This document shows positions 26,139 through 34,140 of a DNA stretch of 64,000 bases, piece by piece. Location: the NCBI RefSeq assembly GCF_016919245.1, contig NZ_JAFEJA010000001.1, forward strand, positions 372,001 to 436,000, given 5' to 3'. The position numbers and the translations under genes are program-made. The stretch's first letter is position 1; every line of letters starts with the position of its first letter. Origin of the DNA: Streptomyces zhihengii. Lineage in GTDB: Bacteria > Actinomycetota > Actinomycetes > Streptomycetales > Streptomycetaceae. The notes beneath the pieces were generated by a model. It was not told where the DNA came from. It saw only the letters and a program-made list of their open reading frames with translations, and did not search any database.

Positions 26139-27378
26139 GGGGGCAGGTCATGCAGTGCCCGCCGCCGCGGCCCCGGCCGAGTTCGGCGCCGACGATGGTG
26201 ACGACCTCGACGCCGGCCTCCCGCAGCAGTGCGTTGGTCTGGGTGTTGCGGTCGTAGGTGAACACCACACCGGGCTCCAGCGCGACGGCGTTGTTGCCGC
26301 TGTCCCACTGCTGCCGTTCCGAGGCGTAGACGTCGCCGCCGGTCTCGATGACCCGCAGTTCCGGCAGTCCCAGCGCGCCGGCCACCACGTCGGTGAAGGC
26401 GCGGGAGCCCTCGTCGGTGATGTCGACGGGGAACCGGGCGCTGCCGGGCCGGAGCGAGAAGGTGTGGACGCCGTCCATGATGCGCGGGTAGAGGGTGACG
26501 ATGTCGCGGTCCGCGAAGGTGAACACGGTGTCGAGGTGCATGGCGGCCCGCAGTCGGGGCATCCCCGCCACGACGACGTGCTCGGCCGCGCCCTGCTCGA
26601 AGAGGGCGGCCGCCACCTGGGTGATGGCCTGGCGGGAGGTGCGCTCGCTCATCCCCATGAGGACGACGCCGCCGCCGACGGGCATGATGTCGCCGCCCTC
26701 GAACGTGGCCTGCCCCCAGTCCCGTTCGGGGTCGCCCCACCACACCGTGGAGTCCTTGAAGTCGGGATGGAACCGGTAGACGGCCTTCATCAGCAGGGTC
26801 TCGTCGTGGCGGGCGGGCCAGTACAGGGGGTTGAGGGTGACACCGCCGTAGAGCCAGCAGGTGGTGTCCCGGGTGTAGAGGGTGTTGGGCAGGGGCGGCA
26901 TCAGATACTCGCGGACACCGGTGGACTCGCGGGCCAGGGCGACGTAGCCGGGCCGGTAGTCGTCGGGGAGGTCGGAGGTGGCGAGCCCGCCGATGAGGAA
27001 CTCGGCCAGCCGGCGCGGCTCCAGGGTCTCCAGGAAGGCCCTGGTGGAGTCGACGAGTCCGCCGCCCACCTCGTTGGGCACGATCTTCCGGTCGAGCAGC
27101 CAGTCCCTGGCCCCCGGCAGGGCCATCGTCACCGCCAGCAGCTCGTGCAGCTCGACGACCTCGACCCCGCGCGCGGTGAGCTCCTTCACGAAGTCGGCGT
27201 GGTCGCGCCGCGCGTTGTCCACCCACATCACGTCGTCGAACAGCAGATCGCCGGCGTTGGTCGGGGTGAGCCGCCGGTGCGCCAGTCCGGGGGCGCAGAC
27301 GAGCACCTTGTGCAGCCTGCCGACCTCCGAGTGCACACCGTGCACGCGCCCGGCGGCCGTGTTCGTCCCACTCGGCAT
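26113..27378 (-). CDS. arcA: Arginine deiminase
   Basis: 421-aa guanidino-group-modifying enzyme that hydrolyses L-arginine to citrulline and ammonia. Conserved elements are [10 protein letters not shown] at the N-terminus, FEGGD (substrate guanidinium), HLDTVFTF (catalytic His/Asp), the WDSGNNAV region and the catalytic Cys409 in GGGHCMTCP. Length is normal for the family. There is no arcB (ornithine carbamoyltransferase) or arcC (carbamate kinase) next to it, so the ATP-yielding pathway is not encoded here. It is divergent from the alcohol dehydrogenase gene. Confidence 0.93.
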   Translation of the reverse strand: MPSGTNTAAGRVHGVHSEVGRLHKVLVCAPGLAHRRLTPTNAGDLLFDDVMWVDNARRDHADFVKELTARGVEVVELHELLAVTMALPGARDWLLDRKIVPNEVGGGLVDSTRAFLETLEPRRLAEFLIGGLATSDLPDDYRPGYVALARESTGVREYLMPPLPNTLYTRDTTCWLYGGVTLNPLYWPARHDETLLMKAVYRFHPDFKDSTVWWGDPERDWGQATFEGGDIMPVGGGVVLMGMSERTSRQAITQVAAALFEQGAAEHVVVAGMPRLRAAMHLDTVFTFADRDIVTLYPRIMDGVHTFSLRPGSARFPVDITDEGSRAFTDVVAGALGLPELRVIETGGDVYASERQQWDSGNNAVALEPGVVFTYDRNTQTNALLREAGVEVVTIVGAELGRGRGGGHCMTCPLIREPVGF

Positions 27379-27628
27379 CGCGAGGACCTCTCTCTCCGAC
27401 GGGGCCGGACCGGGCAGCGCGGCCCGTCCTGCACAGACAGGCGAAGTCTGCCACCCGAAGTCCGAAATGCCCGATCAGCGCGCCGCCGCGCGGCCTCTCG
27501 TTCCGGGAACATGCACGGTCGCCCGGGGCCTGCCAGCATGAACAGGGGTTCGGCACCGGGCGCTCCGGTATCCGGTCGTGCGGATACGCCTCGCCGCCCG
27601 GGCACGCCCGCGAGCATGGGAGCCGCGC

Positions 27629-28672
27629 ATGAAAGCACTCCAGTACCGCACCATCGGCAGTCATCCCGAAGTGGTGGACGTGCCGCGTCCGACGGCCGGT
27701 CCGGGGCAGGTCCTGCTGAAGGTCACGGCGGCGGGCGTGTGCCACTCCGACGAATTCGTCATGAGCGTCCCCGAGGACCAGTACGTGTTCGGGGAGTTGC
27801 CCCTGACCCTGGGGCACGAGGGCGCGGGGATCGTCGCGGAGACCGGGGCGGGCGTCACCCATGTCTCGGTCGGTGACGACGTCGCCGTGTACGGGCCGTG
27901 GGGATGCGGCCGGTGCCTCAACTGCTCGGCGGGCAGGGAGAACTACTGCACCCGGGCCGCCGCCGAGGGCATCCTGCCCCCGGGGCTGGGCGCTCCCGGC
28001 GCGATGGCCGAGTACATGCTGATCGACGACGCCCGGCATCTCGTCCCCCTGCACGGTCTGGACCCGGTGAAGAACGTCTCGCTGACGGACGCGGGGCTGA
28101 CGCCGTACCACGCCATCAAGACCTCCCTGCCGAAGCTCGGCGCGGGGACCACGGCGGTGGTGATCGGCACCGGCGGCCTCGGCCATGTCGCGATCCAGCT
28201 GCTGCGCGTGCTGTCCGGGGCCGTCGTCGTCGCGCTCGACGTGAACGAGGAGAAGCTGGAGCTCGCGCGGCAGGTCGGCGCCCATCACGCGCTGCTCAGC
28301 GACGACGCCGCCGTCGCCGGCATCCGGGACCTCACCGAGGGGCTGGGTGCCGAGGCGGTCTTCGACTTCGTCGGCAGGCCGGAGACGGTCACCACCGCCG
28401 CCGCGGCCGCGGCCGTCGAGGGCGACGTGTCGATCGTGGGCATCGGCGGCGGGACGCTGCCGGTGGGCTTCGGGGCGATCGCCTACGACGTCGCCGTGCG
28501 CACCCCGTACTGGGGCTCGCGCAGCGAGCTGATCGAGGTGTTCGAGCTGGCCCGCCGCGGACAGGTCGAGGTGGAGGTCGAGACGTACAGCCTGGACGAC
28601 GCCCCCAAGGCGTACGAGCGGCTGGCGGCCGGCAAGGTGCGCGGGCGTGCGGTGATCGTCCCGGGCGGGTGA
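27629..28672 (+). CDS. Zinc-dependent NAD(P) alcohol dehydrogenase (MDR family)
   Basis: 347-aa medium-chain dehydrogenase. The catalytic zinc ligand Cys38 is in GVCHSDEF and the conserved histidine in GHEGAG. The structural-zinc cysteines lie in CGRCLNCSAGRENYC. The nucleotide site reads VIGTGGLGHVAIQLL, with an Asp after the second strand (ALDVNEEK) that favours NAD+. ATG 27629 follows GGGAG. It oxidises or reduces small alcohols or aldehydes. It is followed 48 bases later by the DUF2252 gene on the same strand, so the two may be co-transcribed. Confidence 0.9.
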   Translation: MKALQYRTIGSHPEVVDVPRPTAGPGQVLLKVTAAGVCHSDEFVMSVPEDQYVFGELPLTLGHEGAGIVAETGAGVTHVSVGDDVAVYGPWGCGRCLNCSAGRENYCTRAAAEGILPPGLGAPGAMAEYMLIDDARHLVPLHGLDPVKNVSLTDAGLTPYHAIKTSLPKLGAGTTAVVIGTGGLGHVAIQLLRVLSGAVVVALDVNEEKLELARQVGAHHALLSDDAAVAGIRDLTEGLGAEAVFDFVGRPETVTTAAAAAAVEGDVSIVGIGGGTLPVGFGAIAYDVAVRTPYWGSRSELIEVFELARRGQVEVEVETYSLDDAPKAYERLAAGKVRGRAVIVPGG

Positions 28673-28720
28673 GGTCAGCCGCCCGCAGGCGGTGCGGCCC
28701 GGGGCACGAGGGAGGCAGCG

Positions 28721-30100
28721 GTGACACTGCACCGGAGCGCCGAGGAGCGTGCCCGGGCCGGGCGGGCCGCCCGCAAGCGGCTCTCCCGCTCCTCGCACGC
28801 CGCCTGGATCCCGTCGGCGGACCGCCCCGACCCGGTCTCGATCCTGCGCCGTCAGGACGCGGGGCGGATCCCGGAACTGCTGCCACTGCGGTACGCGCGG
28901 ATGGCGGCCTCCCCCGCGGCCTTCCTGCGGGGCGCCCCGGCCGTGACGGCGGCCGATCTCGCCGCCGTGCCGCACAGCGGGCTCGTGGTCCAGCTCTGCG
29001 GCGACGCGCATCTGCTCAACTTCGGGCTCTACGCCTCGCCGGAGCGGCCCCGGGTGTTCGACATCGGCGACCTCGACGAGACCCTGCCGGGTCCGTTCGA
29101 GTGGGACGTCAAGCGCCTGGCGGCGAGCGTCGCGGTCACCGCCCTGGACAACGGGCACGACGGCCGGGCCGCCCGCCGGAGCGTGCTGGCCTCGGTGCTG
29201 GCCTACCGGCGCATGGTGCGCCGGCTGGCCGGACTCGGTGAACTCGCGGCCTGGTACGAGCGGGTGGACATCCGGGGCATGCCGTCGCCGCTGCCGCACG
29301 GGCGCGGTGCGGGCAGCGGGCGGTCCGCGCCGCCGGACACGGAACTCCCCCCGCTCGGCCGGCTGACGGAGGTGGTGGCCGGGCGGCGGCGCTTCGTGCC
29401 CCACCCTCCGCTGCTGGAACCGGCCGGTGACACCGACCGGTCGGTGCTGCTCAAGGTCTTCGCCGACCACCGTTCCACGCTCGGCGGCGAGCGGCGGCGG
29501 CTCCTCGACCGCTTCCACGCGGTCGGGGTGGCGCGCACGGCGACAGGGGTGGCCGGTGTCGGCATCCGCGGCTTCGTGGTGCTGCTGGAGGGACGGGACG
29601 TGGACGACGTGCTGTTCCTGCGGTTCGCCCAGGCCCGGGCATCCGTGCTGGAGGCCCATCTGGGGCCGGGGCCGCACCCGCACGCGGGCCGGCGGGTGGT
29701 GGCGGGCCGACGGCTGCTCCAGGCGGAGGAGGATCTCTTCGCGGGGTGGGTGACCGGGCCGCTGGGGCGGCACTTCTCGTGGCACCGGCTGCGCGACGTC
29801 CGGGGGCCGGCCGAGGTGCCCGCGATGGCGCCGGGGCCGCTGCGGCGGTACGCGGCGCTCTGCGGCGCGGCCCTGGGGCGGGGGCACGCCCGGAGCGGGG
29901 ACCGGATCGCGCTGGCGGCCTATCTGGGCGGCGGCGACGTCTTCGACCGCGCCGTCTGCGACTTCGCGATGCGGTACGCGGACCGCGCGTCGGCGGACCA
30001 TGCCGCCCTGCTCGCGGCCCTGGCGGCGGGCACGCCGACGGCCGCCGCGGGTCCGGGCGGGCCGGGGCCGGCGCTGCCGGACCTGCTCACCCGGCGCTGA
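28721..30100 (+). CDS. DUF2252 family protein
   Basis: 459-aa cytoplasmic protein of the DUF2252 family. Visible kinase-like fragments are VQLCGDAHLLNFGLY (an HxxN-type loop), FDIGDLDETLPGPFEWD and KRLAASVAVTA, reminiscent of the APH/protein-kinase fold, so a phosphotransferase role has been proposed for such proteins. GTG 28721 follows GAGGGAGG. It is common in actinobacteria and without known function. Its 3' end overlaps the convergent 103-aa gene by 14 bp. Confidence 0.8.
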   Translation: MTLHRSAEERARAGRAARKRLSRSSHAAWIPSADRPDPVSILRRQDAGRIPELLPLRYARMAASPAAFLRGAPAVTAADLAAVPHSGLVVQLCGDAHLLNFGLYASPERPRVFDIGDLDETLPGPFEWDVKRLAASVAVTALDNGHDGRAARRSVLASVLAYRRMVRRLAGLGELAAWYERVDIRGMPSPLPHGRGAGSGRSAPPDTELPPLGRLTEVVAGRRRFVPHPPLLEPAGDTDRSVLLKVFADHRSTLGGERRRLLDRFHAVGVARTATGVAGVGIRGFVVLLEGRDVDDVLFLRFAQARASVLEAHLGPGPHPHAGRRVVAGRRLLQAEEDLFAGWVTGPLGRHFSWHRLRDVRGPAEVPAMAPGPLRRYAALCGAALGRGHARSGDRIALAAYLGGGDVFDRAVCDFAMRYADRASADHAALLAALAAGTPTAAAGPGGPGPALPDLLTRR

Positions 30101-30398
30101 AGCGGGACAGGTCCACGCCGAACGGCCGGATCTCGTACGAGGGCCTTCGGGCGCGGCCGGTGCCACCGGTGTCCCGGCACGGCGTCCGCTCCGGGGCGGC
30201 GCGCCGGGCGGCGGGGCCGCCGATCCGGGCGGGTGCACCCCGGCCCTGGCCGGGCACGCTGCGGCGTTCGTCGCGCCAGGAGCGGACCAGCGCGTCGTAG
30301 ATCGGTGCGCCGCACGGGGTCACGGACGGCCCCGCCTCCCCGTCCGGTGCGGGGGTGAGCGGTCCGGGCGGCCCCTCCGGGGGCGGTGTCGGTGTCAT
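30087..30398 (-). CDS. Hypothetical 103-aa protein
   Basis: No family recognised. The product is Pro/Gly-rich at the N-terminus (MTPTPPPEGPPGPLTP), has a plausible folded core (APIYDALVRSWRDERRS) and an Arg-rich C-terminal half ending YEIRPFGVDLSRF. Codon third positions are overwhelmingly G/C, as for real genes here. ATG 30398 has a weak AGGG ribosome site. It overlaps the DUF2252 stop region by 14 bp and is preceded by an AT-rich promoter-like island. Confidence 0.5.
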   Translation of the reverse strand: MTPTPPPEGPPGPLTPAPDGEAGPSVTPCGAPIYDALVRSWRDERRSVPGQGRGAPARIGGPAARRAAPERTPCRDTGGTGRARRPSYEIRPFGVDLSRFSAG

Positions 30399-30440
30399 GC
30401 CCTGTCAACGGAGAACGGGCGCGTGAGGCGCACCCGTCCG

Positions 30441-30530
30441 CTGTACAGACCCGCAAAGTATCCATCGGATAACGAATCAATGTTTCCCGGGGCATAGTCC
30501 ACAAGATTCAGACATTTTGTTCCGCAGTCG
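30441..30530. promoter_or_regulatory. AT-rich palindromic island (divergent promoter region)
   Basis: About 90 bases of unusually AT-rich sequence with three symmetric elements: CTGTACAG (30441-30448), TATCC-ATC-GGATA (30459-30471) and ACAA-N12-TTGT near 30500-30520. It lies between the 103-aa gene (minus) and the ECF sigma gene (plus, start 30719). Reading frames through it use codons such as TTA, ATT and CGT that real genes here avoid. A promoter or operator region for one or both neighbours is the likely role. The remaining 190 bases to 30719 are ordinary GC-rich DNA. Confidence 0.5.
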
Positions 30531-30718
30531 GACGCGGGAGGCGGCTCCGGGGCGGGGACGGACGCGCCCAACAGCCGCCGCGGAGCCCGGGGTTCAGCCC
30601 CGGACGCGTTGCGTCCGACGACAGCGCAGGTCAGATGTCCCGGCCCCCGCCGGGACATCGCGAAGGGGGCCGCCGGATGCGACCCGACGACCCCTGATCG
30701 ACCACCCCGCAACCAGAA

Positions 30719-31345
30719 ATGGGGAAGGCCTTGAATCAACAGGTTATCCGAAGAACCCCCCGGTCAGCGCCCGAGTTGACGGTCCAGCACGCGCGGGAGG
30801 GCGACGAGCAGGCGTTCGCGCTTCTCTACGGCGCCTACCGCCAGGAGGTCCTCGGCTTCGTCCGCGCCCGTGTGCACGACGCGCACCTCGCCGAGGACCT
30901 CACAAGCGATACGTTTCTGCGCGCGCTGGGCGCGATCGGGCGCTACTCCCCCACCGGCGCGGACATCGGGGCGTGGTTCTGTGCCATCGCCCGCAACCTG
31001 GTCATCGACCACTACCGGTCGTCGCGGGTGCGCCGCGAGGTACTGGTCGCCGACAGCCGGGTGTTCAGCACCACGACCGCGGCGTCCGCCGAGGAGAGCG
31101 CCCTCGCCGTGCTGCTGCGGGAGCCGGTGCGCGACGCGGTGGCGGCGCTGCCGGCGCAGCACCGCCGCACGATCGTGCTCCAGTACTGGGCGGGCTGGCC
31201 CAACGACCGCATCGGCGAGGCGCTCGGCGGGCGCACGCCCGGCGCGGTGAAGGCGCTGCGCCGCCGCGCCCTGAGCCGGCTCGGCACGGTCCTGGGACCG
31301 GACATGTCCCCGGGCGCGGGCCCCCGGCCGGACCGGTCCTCATGA
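30719..31345 (+). CDS. ECF-type RNA polymerase sigma factor
   Basis: 208-aa sigma-70 family, group 4. Region 2 is clear (AFALLYGAYRQEVLGFVRARV, DLTSDTFLRAL, then IARNLVIDHYRSSRVRRE), as is region 4 (VAALPAQHRRTIVLQYWAGWPNDRIGEAL, then GAVKALRRRAL). ATG 30719 is taken as start; a TTG 12 bases later is possible. Its stop overlaps the start of a 90-aa gene (ATGA), a usual place for a regulator of sigma activity. Its target promoters are unknown. Confidence 0.88.
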   Translation: MGKALNQQVIRRTPRSAPELTVQHAREGDEQAFALLYGAYRQEVLGFVRARVHDAHLAEDLTSDTFLRALGAIGRYSPTGADIGAWFCAIARNLVIDHYRSSRVRREVLVADSRVFSTTTAASAEESALAVLLREPVRDAVAALPAQHRRTIVLQYWAGWPNDRIGEALGGRTPGAVKALRRRALSRLGTVLGPDMSPGAGPRPDRSS

Positions 31346-31614
31346 GGTGGCGTGCGCGCTCGCGCCCCTCGCCGCGGGCCACCCCGGCGCACACCCCGGT
31401 ACTCCCGGTGACCGTGCCCGGGTTCACCGCGGAGCCGGGACGGGCACTGACAGCCGCCGACGCGCACCGGGTGCTGCTCCACTGCGCACTGGACGCGGCC
31501 GGCATCCGCCTCACCGAGGCGGACCGGCAGGCCGTCGCCGACATCGCGGCGCTGGACTTCAGGGCGGTGAACAGCGTGATCGGCTGGCTGGCGGCGACAC
31601 CGCTGCGCGGCTGA
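31342..31614 (+). CDS. 90-aa protein translationally coupled to the ECF sigma factor
   Basis: Starts with ATG 31342, overlapping the sigma stop codon (ATGA). The N-terminus is basic and Pro-rich. The rest reads as two or three amphipathic helices (LTAADAHRVLLHCALDAAG, LTEADRQAVADIAALDF, VNSVIGWLAATPL). No transmembrane segment and no zinc-binding HxxxCxxC motif of ZAS anti-sigma factors is present. The coupling suggests a partner or modulator of the sigma factor, but that is inference. Confidence 0.65.
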   Translation: MRWRARSRPSPRATPAHTPVLPVTVPGFTAEPGRALTAADAHRVLLHCALDAAGIRLTEADRQAVADIAALDFRAVNSVIGWLAATPLRG

Positions 31615-31739
31615 CCCGCACCCCCTCCCGCCGGGGGCCGCCCCGCAAGGTGCGCCGTGGCCGCGCCCCTGCCGGGGCGGGGGCGCGGCGCCCGGGGGGC
31701 GCGACGGGGTGATGCGGTGGGCCGTGGGGCGCGATGCGG

Positions 31740-32045
31740 CCCACCGTCCCGGAGCGGAACGGCACCGGGGGCGCGCCCGCGCGCGGGTCCCCGGCCACAC
31801 GCCCGGCTGCCCGCGAGCGCCGGGGACGCAGCGCCCGCGGCGCAATGCGGTGGACCGTGCGGCGGACACGACCCACCGCCCCGGGAGCGGAACGGCACCG
31901 GGGGCGCGCCCGCGCGCGGGTCCCCGGCCACACGCCCGGCTGCCCGCAAGCGCCGGGGGCAATGCGGTGGACCGTGCGGCGGACACGGCCCACCGCCCCG
32001 GGAGCGGAACGGCACCAAGGGCGCGCCCGCGCGCGGGTCCGCCGG
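31740..32045. repeat. Direct repeat array, about 2.5 copies of a 118-131-bp unit
   Basis: Units begin at 31740, 31871 and 31989 with CCCACCG and a shared block (GGAGCGGAACGGCACC, then a GC-alternating stretch, then a conserved segment ending near GCGCCGGGG). Spacing is 131 and 118 bp; the last copy is partial. It fills most of the gap between the 90-aa gene and the convergent aldo/keto reductase gene. No gene is supported here. The self-complementary GC blocks could act as terminators. Confidence 0.8.
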
Positions 32046-32056
32046 TGCCGGGCGGG

Positions 32057-33055
32057 CTACGGCAGGGGCTCGCCGCGGGCGGTGATCCAGAGGTCGTACC
32101 ACTCCTCGTGGGAGAGTCGCGCCTCGCCGCGGGCCGCGTCCGCGCAGGCGCGGATGCGCTCCGGGCGGGCGCTGCCGATCACCGGCACGATGCCCGCGGG
32201 GTGGCGCTGGAGCCACCACAGCAGCACGGTCTCCGGCGTGGTGCCCTTCGCCTCCGCGAGCGAGGCCACGAGGCGGGCCGTCGCCCGCTCGGCGGGCGTC
32301 TCCTGCCGGCCGGAGTAGCGGCCCTGCGCGAGGGCGCCCCACGCCTGGAGGCCGACCCCGTGCGCCACGCAGTACTCGACGGTGCCCGGGCCGATCCCGA
32401 GCGTGGCGGCCGCCGGGGTGTTGACCAGGACCCCGGCCTCCAGCCAGTCCCGCCGCTGGAGGCTCATCTCCAGCTGGTCGGCGACCAGGGGCACGTCGAG
32501 ACGGGTGCGCAGGGCCTCGATCTGCGCGGCGCCCATGTTGGACACCCCGAACGCCCGGACCAGGCCCTGGCGGTGCAGGCCGCTCAGGGCGGCCGCGATG
32601 TCGTCGGGGTCGGCCAGCGGATCGGGGCGGTGCAGCAGCAGGACGTCGAGGACGTCGGTGCGCAGCCGGGCCAGGCTCTCCTCGACCCGGCGCACGATGC
32701 TCGGGCCGCGCAGGTCGTAGATGCCGGGGCGTTCGCCGTCCGCGAGCCGGATACCGCACTTGGTCTGGAGGACGATCCGGGAGCGCAGTCCCGGGGTGCG
32801 CGCCAGGACCTCGCCGAAGACCGCCTCGGCCTTGCCGTGCCGGTAGATGTCGGCGTGGTCGAAGCCGGTGATCCCGCTCTCCAGCGCGGCGGCGACCGCC
32901 GCTTCGGCGTGGTCGATGTCCGCCGCGCCGTACGGCCCGGGGTCCCAGCTCCCGCCCAGTCCCATGCAGCCGTAGAGCAGGCCGTTCCCGTCTCCGCCCT
33001 GGTGGCCCGTCACGTCGCCCGCCCCGTCCGTCCCGTTGATCGTCACGGTGGCCAC
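32057..33055 (-). CDS. Aldo/keto reductase (YdhF-like)
   Basis: 332-aa NADPH-dependent TIM-barrel reductase. The catalytic tetrad can be placed: Asp and Tyr in ITGFDHADIYRHG, Lys in IVLQTKCG, His in LLLHRPDPL. The phosphate-binding C-terminal part reads VPVIGSARPERI. GTG 33055 is the longest start. A GTG at 33046 sits exactly 7 nt after a TAGGGT -10 box and would be leaderless, so it may be the true start. It is divergent from the methyltransferase gene. Confidence 0.9.
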   Translation of the reverse strand: MATVTINGTDGAGDVTGHQGGDGNGLLYGCMGLGGSWDPGPYGAADIDHAEAAVAAALESGITGFDHADIYRHGKAEAVFGEVLARTPGLRSRIVLQTKCGIRLADGERPGIYDLRGPSIVRRVEESLARLRTDVLDVLLLHRPDPLADPDDIAAALSGLHRQGLVRAFGVSNMGAAQIEALRTRLDVPLVADQLEMSLQRRDWLEAGVLVNTPAAATLGIGPGTVEYCVAHGVGLQAWGALAQGRYSGRQETPAERATARLVASLAEAKGTTPETVLLWWLQRHPAGIVPVIGSARPERIRACADAARGEARLSHEEWYDLWITARGEPLP

Positions 33056-33240
33056 CCTATGCGGACGCGGACGCGCGGCCGGGAACGGTGACGGGGTGTG
33101 CGGCGGCGGTGGCGCTGTGCTCCTGCGGTGGGACGGATGCCAGAAGGCTTCTACCCTGGATGAAACAGTGCATACACGACCTTTGACTCCTGACGGCTGT
33201 CGGGCGGGTGGCCGCTCAGGGCTTCGGGAGGAGAGCTGTC

Positions 33241-34074
33241 ATGACCGGAGCGATCGACGCGGTCGAGGCCGACCGTGCCCTCAAGAGCAAACACCGCGCG
33301 ATGTGGGCGCTCGGCGACTACACGGTGGTGGCCGCCGAACTGATCCCCGAACTCGGGCGCAGGCTGGTCGCCGCCTGCTCCGTCCGTGCCGGGCAGCGCG
33401 TGCTGGACGTGGCCGCCGGATCGGGCAACGCCGCGATTCCGGCCGCCCTGGTGGGCGCGGACGTGGTGGCCAGCGATCTCACGCCCGAACTGCTGGAGGT
33501 GGGGCGGCAGTCGGCGGACCGCAAGGGCGCGGTGCTGGAGTGGCGCGAGGCCGACGCGGAGTCGCTCCCGTTCGGCGACGCCGACTTCGACACCGTCATG
33601 TCGTGCGTGGGCGTGATGTTCGCTCCGCACCACGCGGCCACGGCCGCCGAACTGCTGCGGGTCTGCCGTCCCGGAGGGACCATCGGCCTGATCAACTGGA
33701 CTCCCGAGGGCTTCATCGGGCAGATGTTCGCCACCCTGAAGCCGTACGCCCCGCCGCCGCCCCCCGGGGCCCAGCCGCCGCCGCTGTGGGGGCAGGAGGA
33801 GCATGTGCGCGAGCTGTTCGGCGACGACGTGACGGATCTGGGGATGCGGCGTGAGACGGTCACGGTCGACCGGTTCGCCACCCCCGAGGCGTTCCGCGAC
33901 TTCTTCACCACGTTCTACGGGCCGACCATCGCCGTCTACCGGAACATCGCCGACGACCGCGAGCGGACCGCGGCGCTCGACCGCGAACTCGCCGATCTGG
34001 CACGCCGGCACGCCGGTCCCTCGGGCGCCATGGAGTGGGAGTACCTGCTGGTCACCGCCCGCAGGCGCGCCTGA
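33241..34074 (+). CDS. Class I SAM-dependent methyltransferase (UbiE/Methyltransf_11 type)
   Basis: 277-aa methyltransferase. Motif I is VLDVAAGSGNAAI, the acidic residue ending strand 2 is in VASDLTPELL, motif II region is ADAESLPFGDADFDTVM, and LLRVCRPGGTIGLINW is motif III. ATG 33241 follows GGGAGGAG. The C-terminal half has the roughly 100-residue insertion common in small-molecule methyltransferases. It is a single gene with no biosynthetic neighbours, so the acceptor is unknown. Confidence 0.87.
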   Translation: MTGAIDAVEADRALKSKHRAMWALGDYTVVAAELIPELGRRLVAACSVRAGQRVLDVAAGSGNAAIPAALVGADVVASDLTPELLEVGRQSADRKGAVLEWREADAESLPFGDADFDTVMSCVGVMFAPHHAATAAELLRVCRPGGTIGLINWTPEGFIGQMFATLKPYAPPPPPGAQPPPLWGQEEHVRELFGDDVTDLGMRRETVTVDRFATPEAFRDFFTTFYGPTIAVYRNIADDRERTAALDRELADLARRHAGPSGAMEWEYLLVTARRRA

Positions 34075-34129
34075 GCGCCGTCGGGAGGGGCCGAAGGGGC
34101 CGCTCCGGTGGGGGACGCCCGCACCGGGT

Positions 34130-34140
34130 TAGGCTGCGGG
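34130..34140 (+). promoter_or_regulatory. Leaderless -10 element before cbiZ-like gene
   Basis: TAGGCT at 34130-34135 ends 5 nt before the GTG at 34141, with no ribosome site between. It decides the start codon in favour of 34141 over the in-frame start at 34108. Confidence 0.5.

Noticed and set aside
26129..30238. A 1369-codon open frame on the minus strand opposite ADH and DUF2252
   Set aside because: Antisense shadow of well-supported genes with Arg/Pro/His-rich nonsense composition and no ribosome site.
30483..30522. A possible 12-aa leader peptide (ATG near 30517, minus strand) in the AT-rich island
   Set aside because: No ribosome site and no attenuator structure was seen; the region is better explained as a promoter.
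31740..32045. CRISPR-like array suggested by direct repeats
   Set aside because: Units are over 100 bp with variable length, the spacers are not unique short segments, and no cas genes are present.
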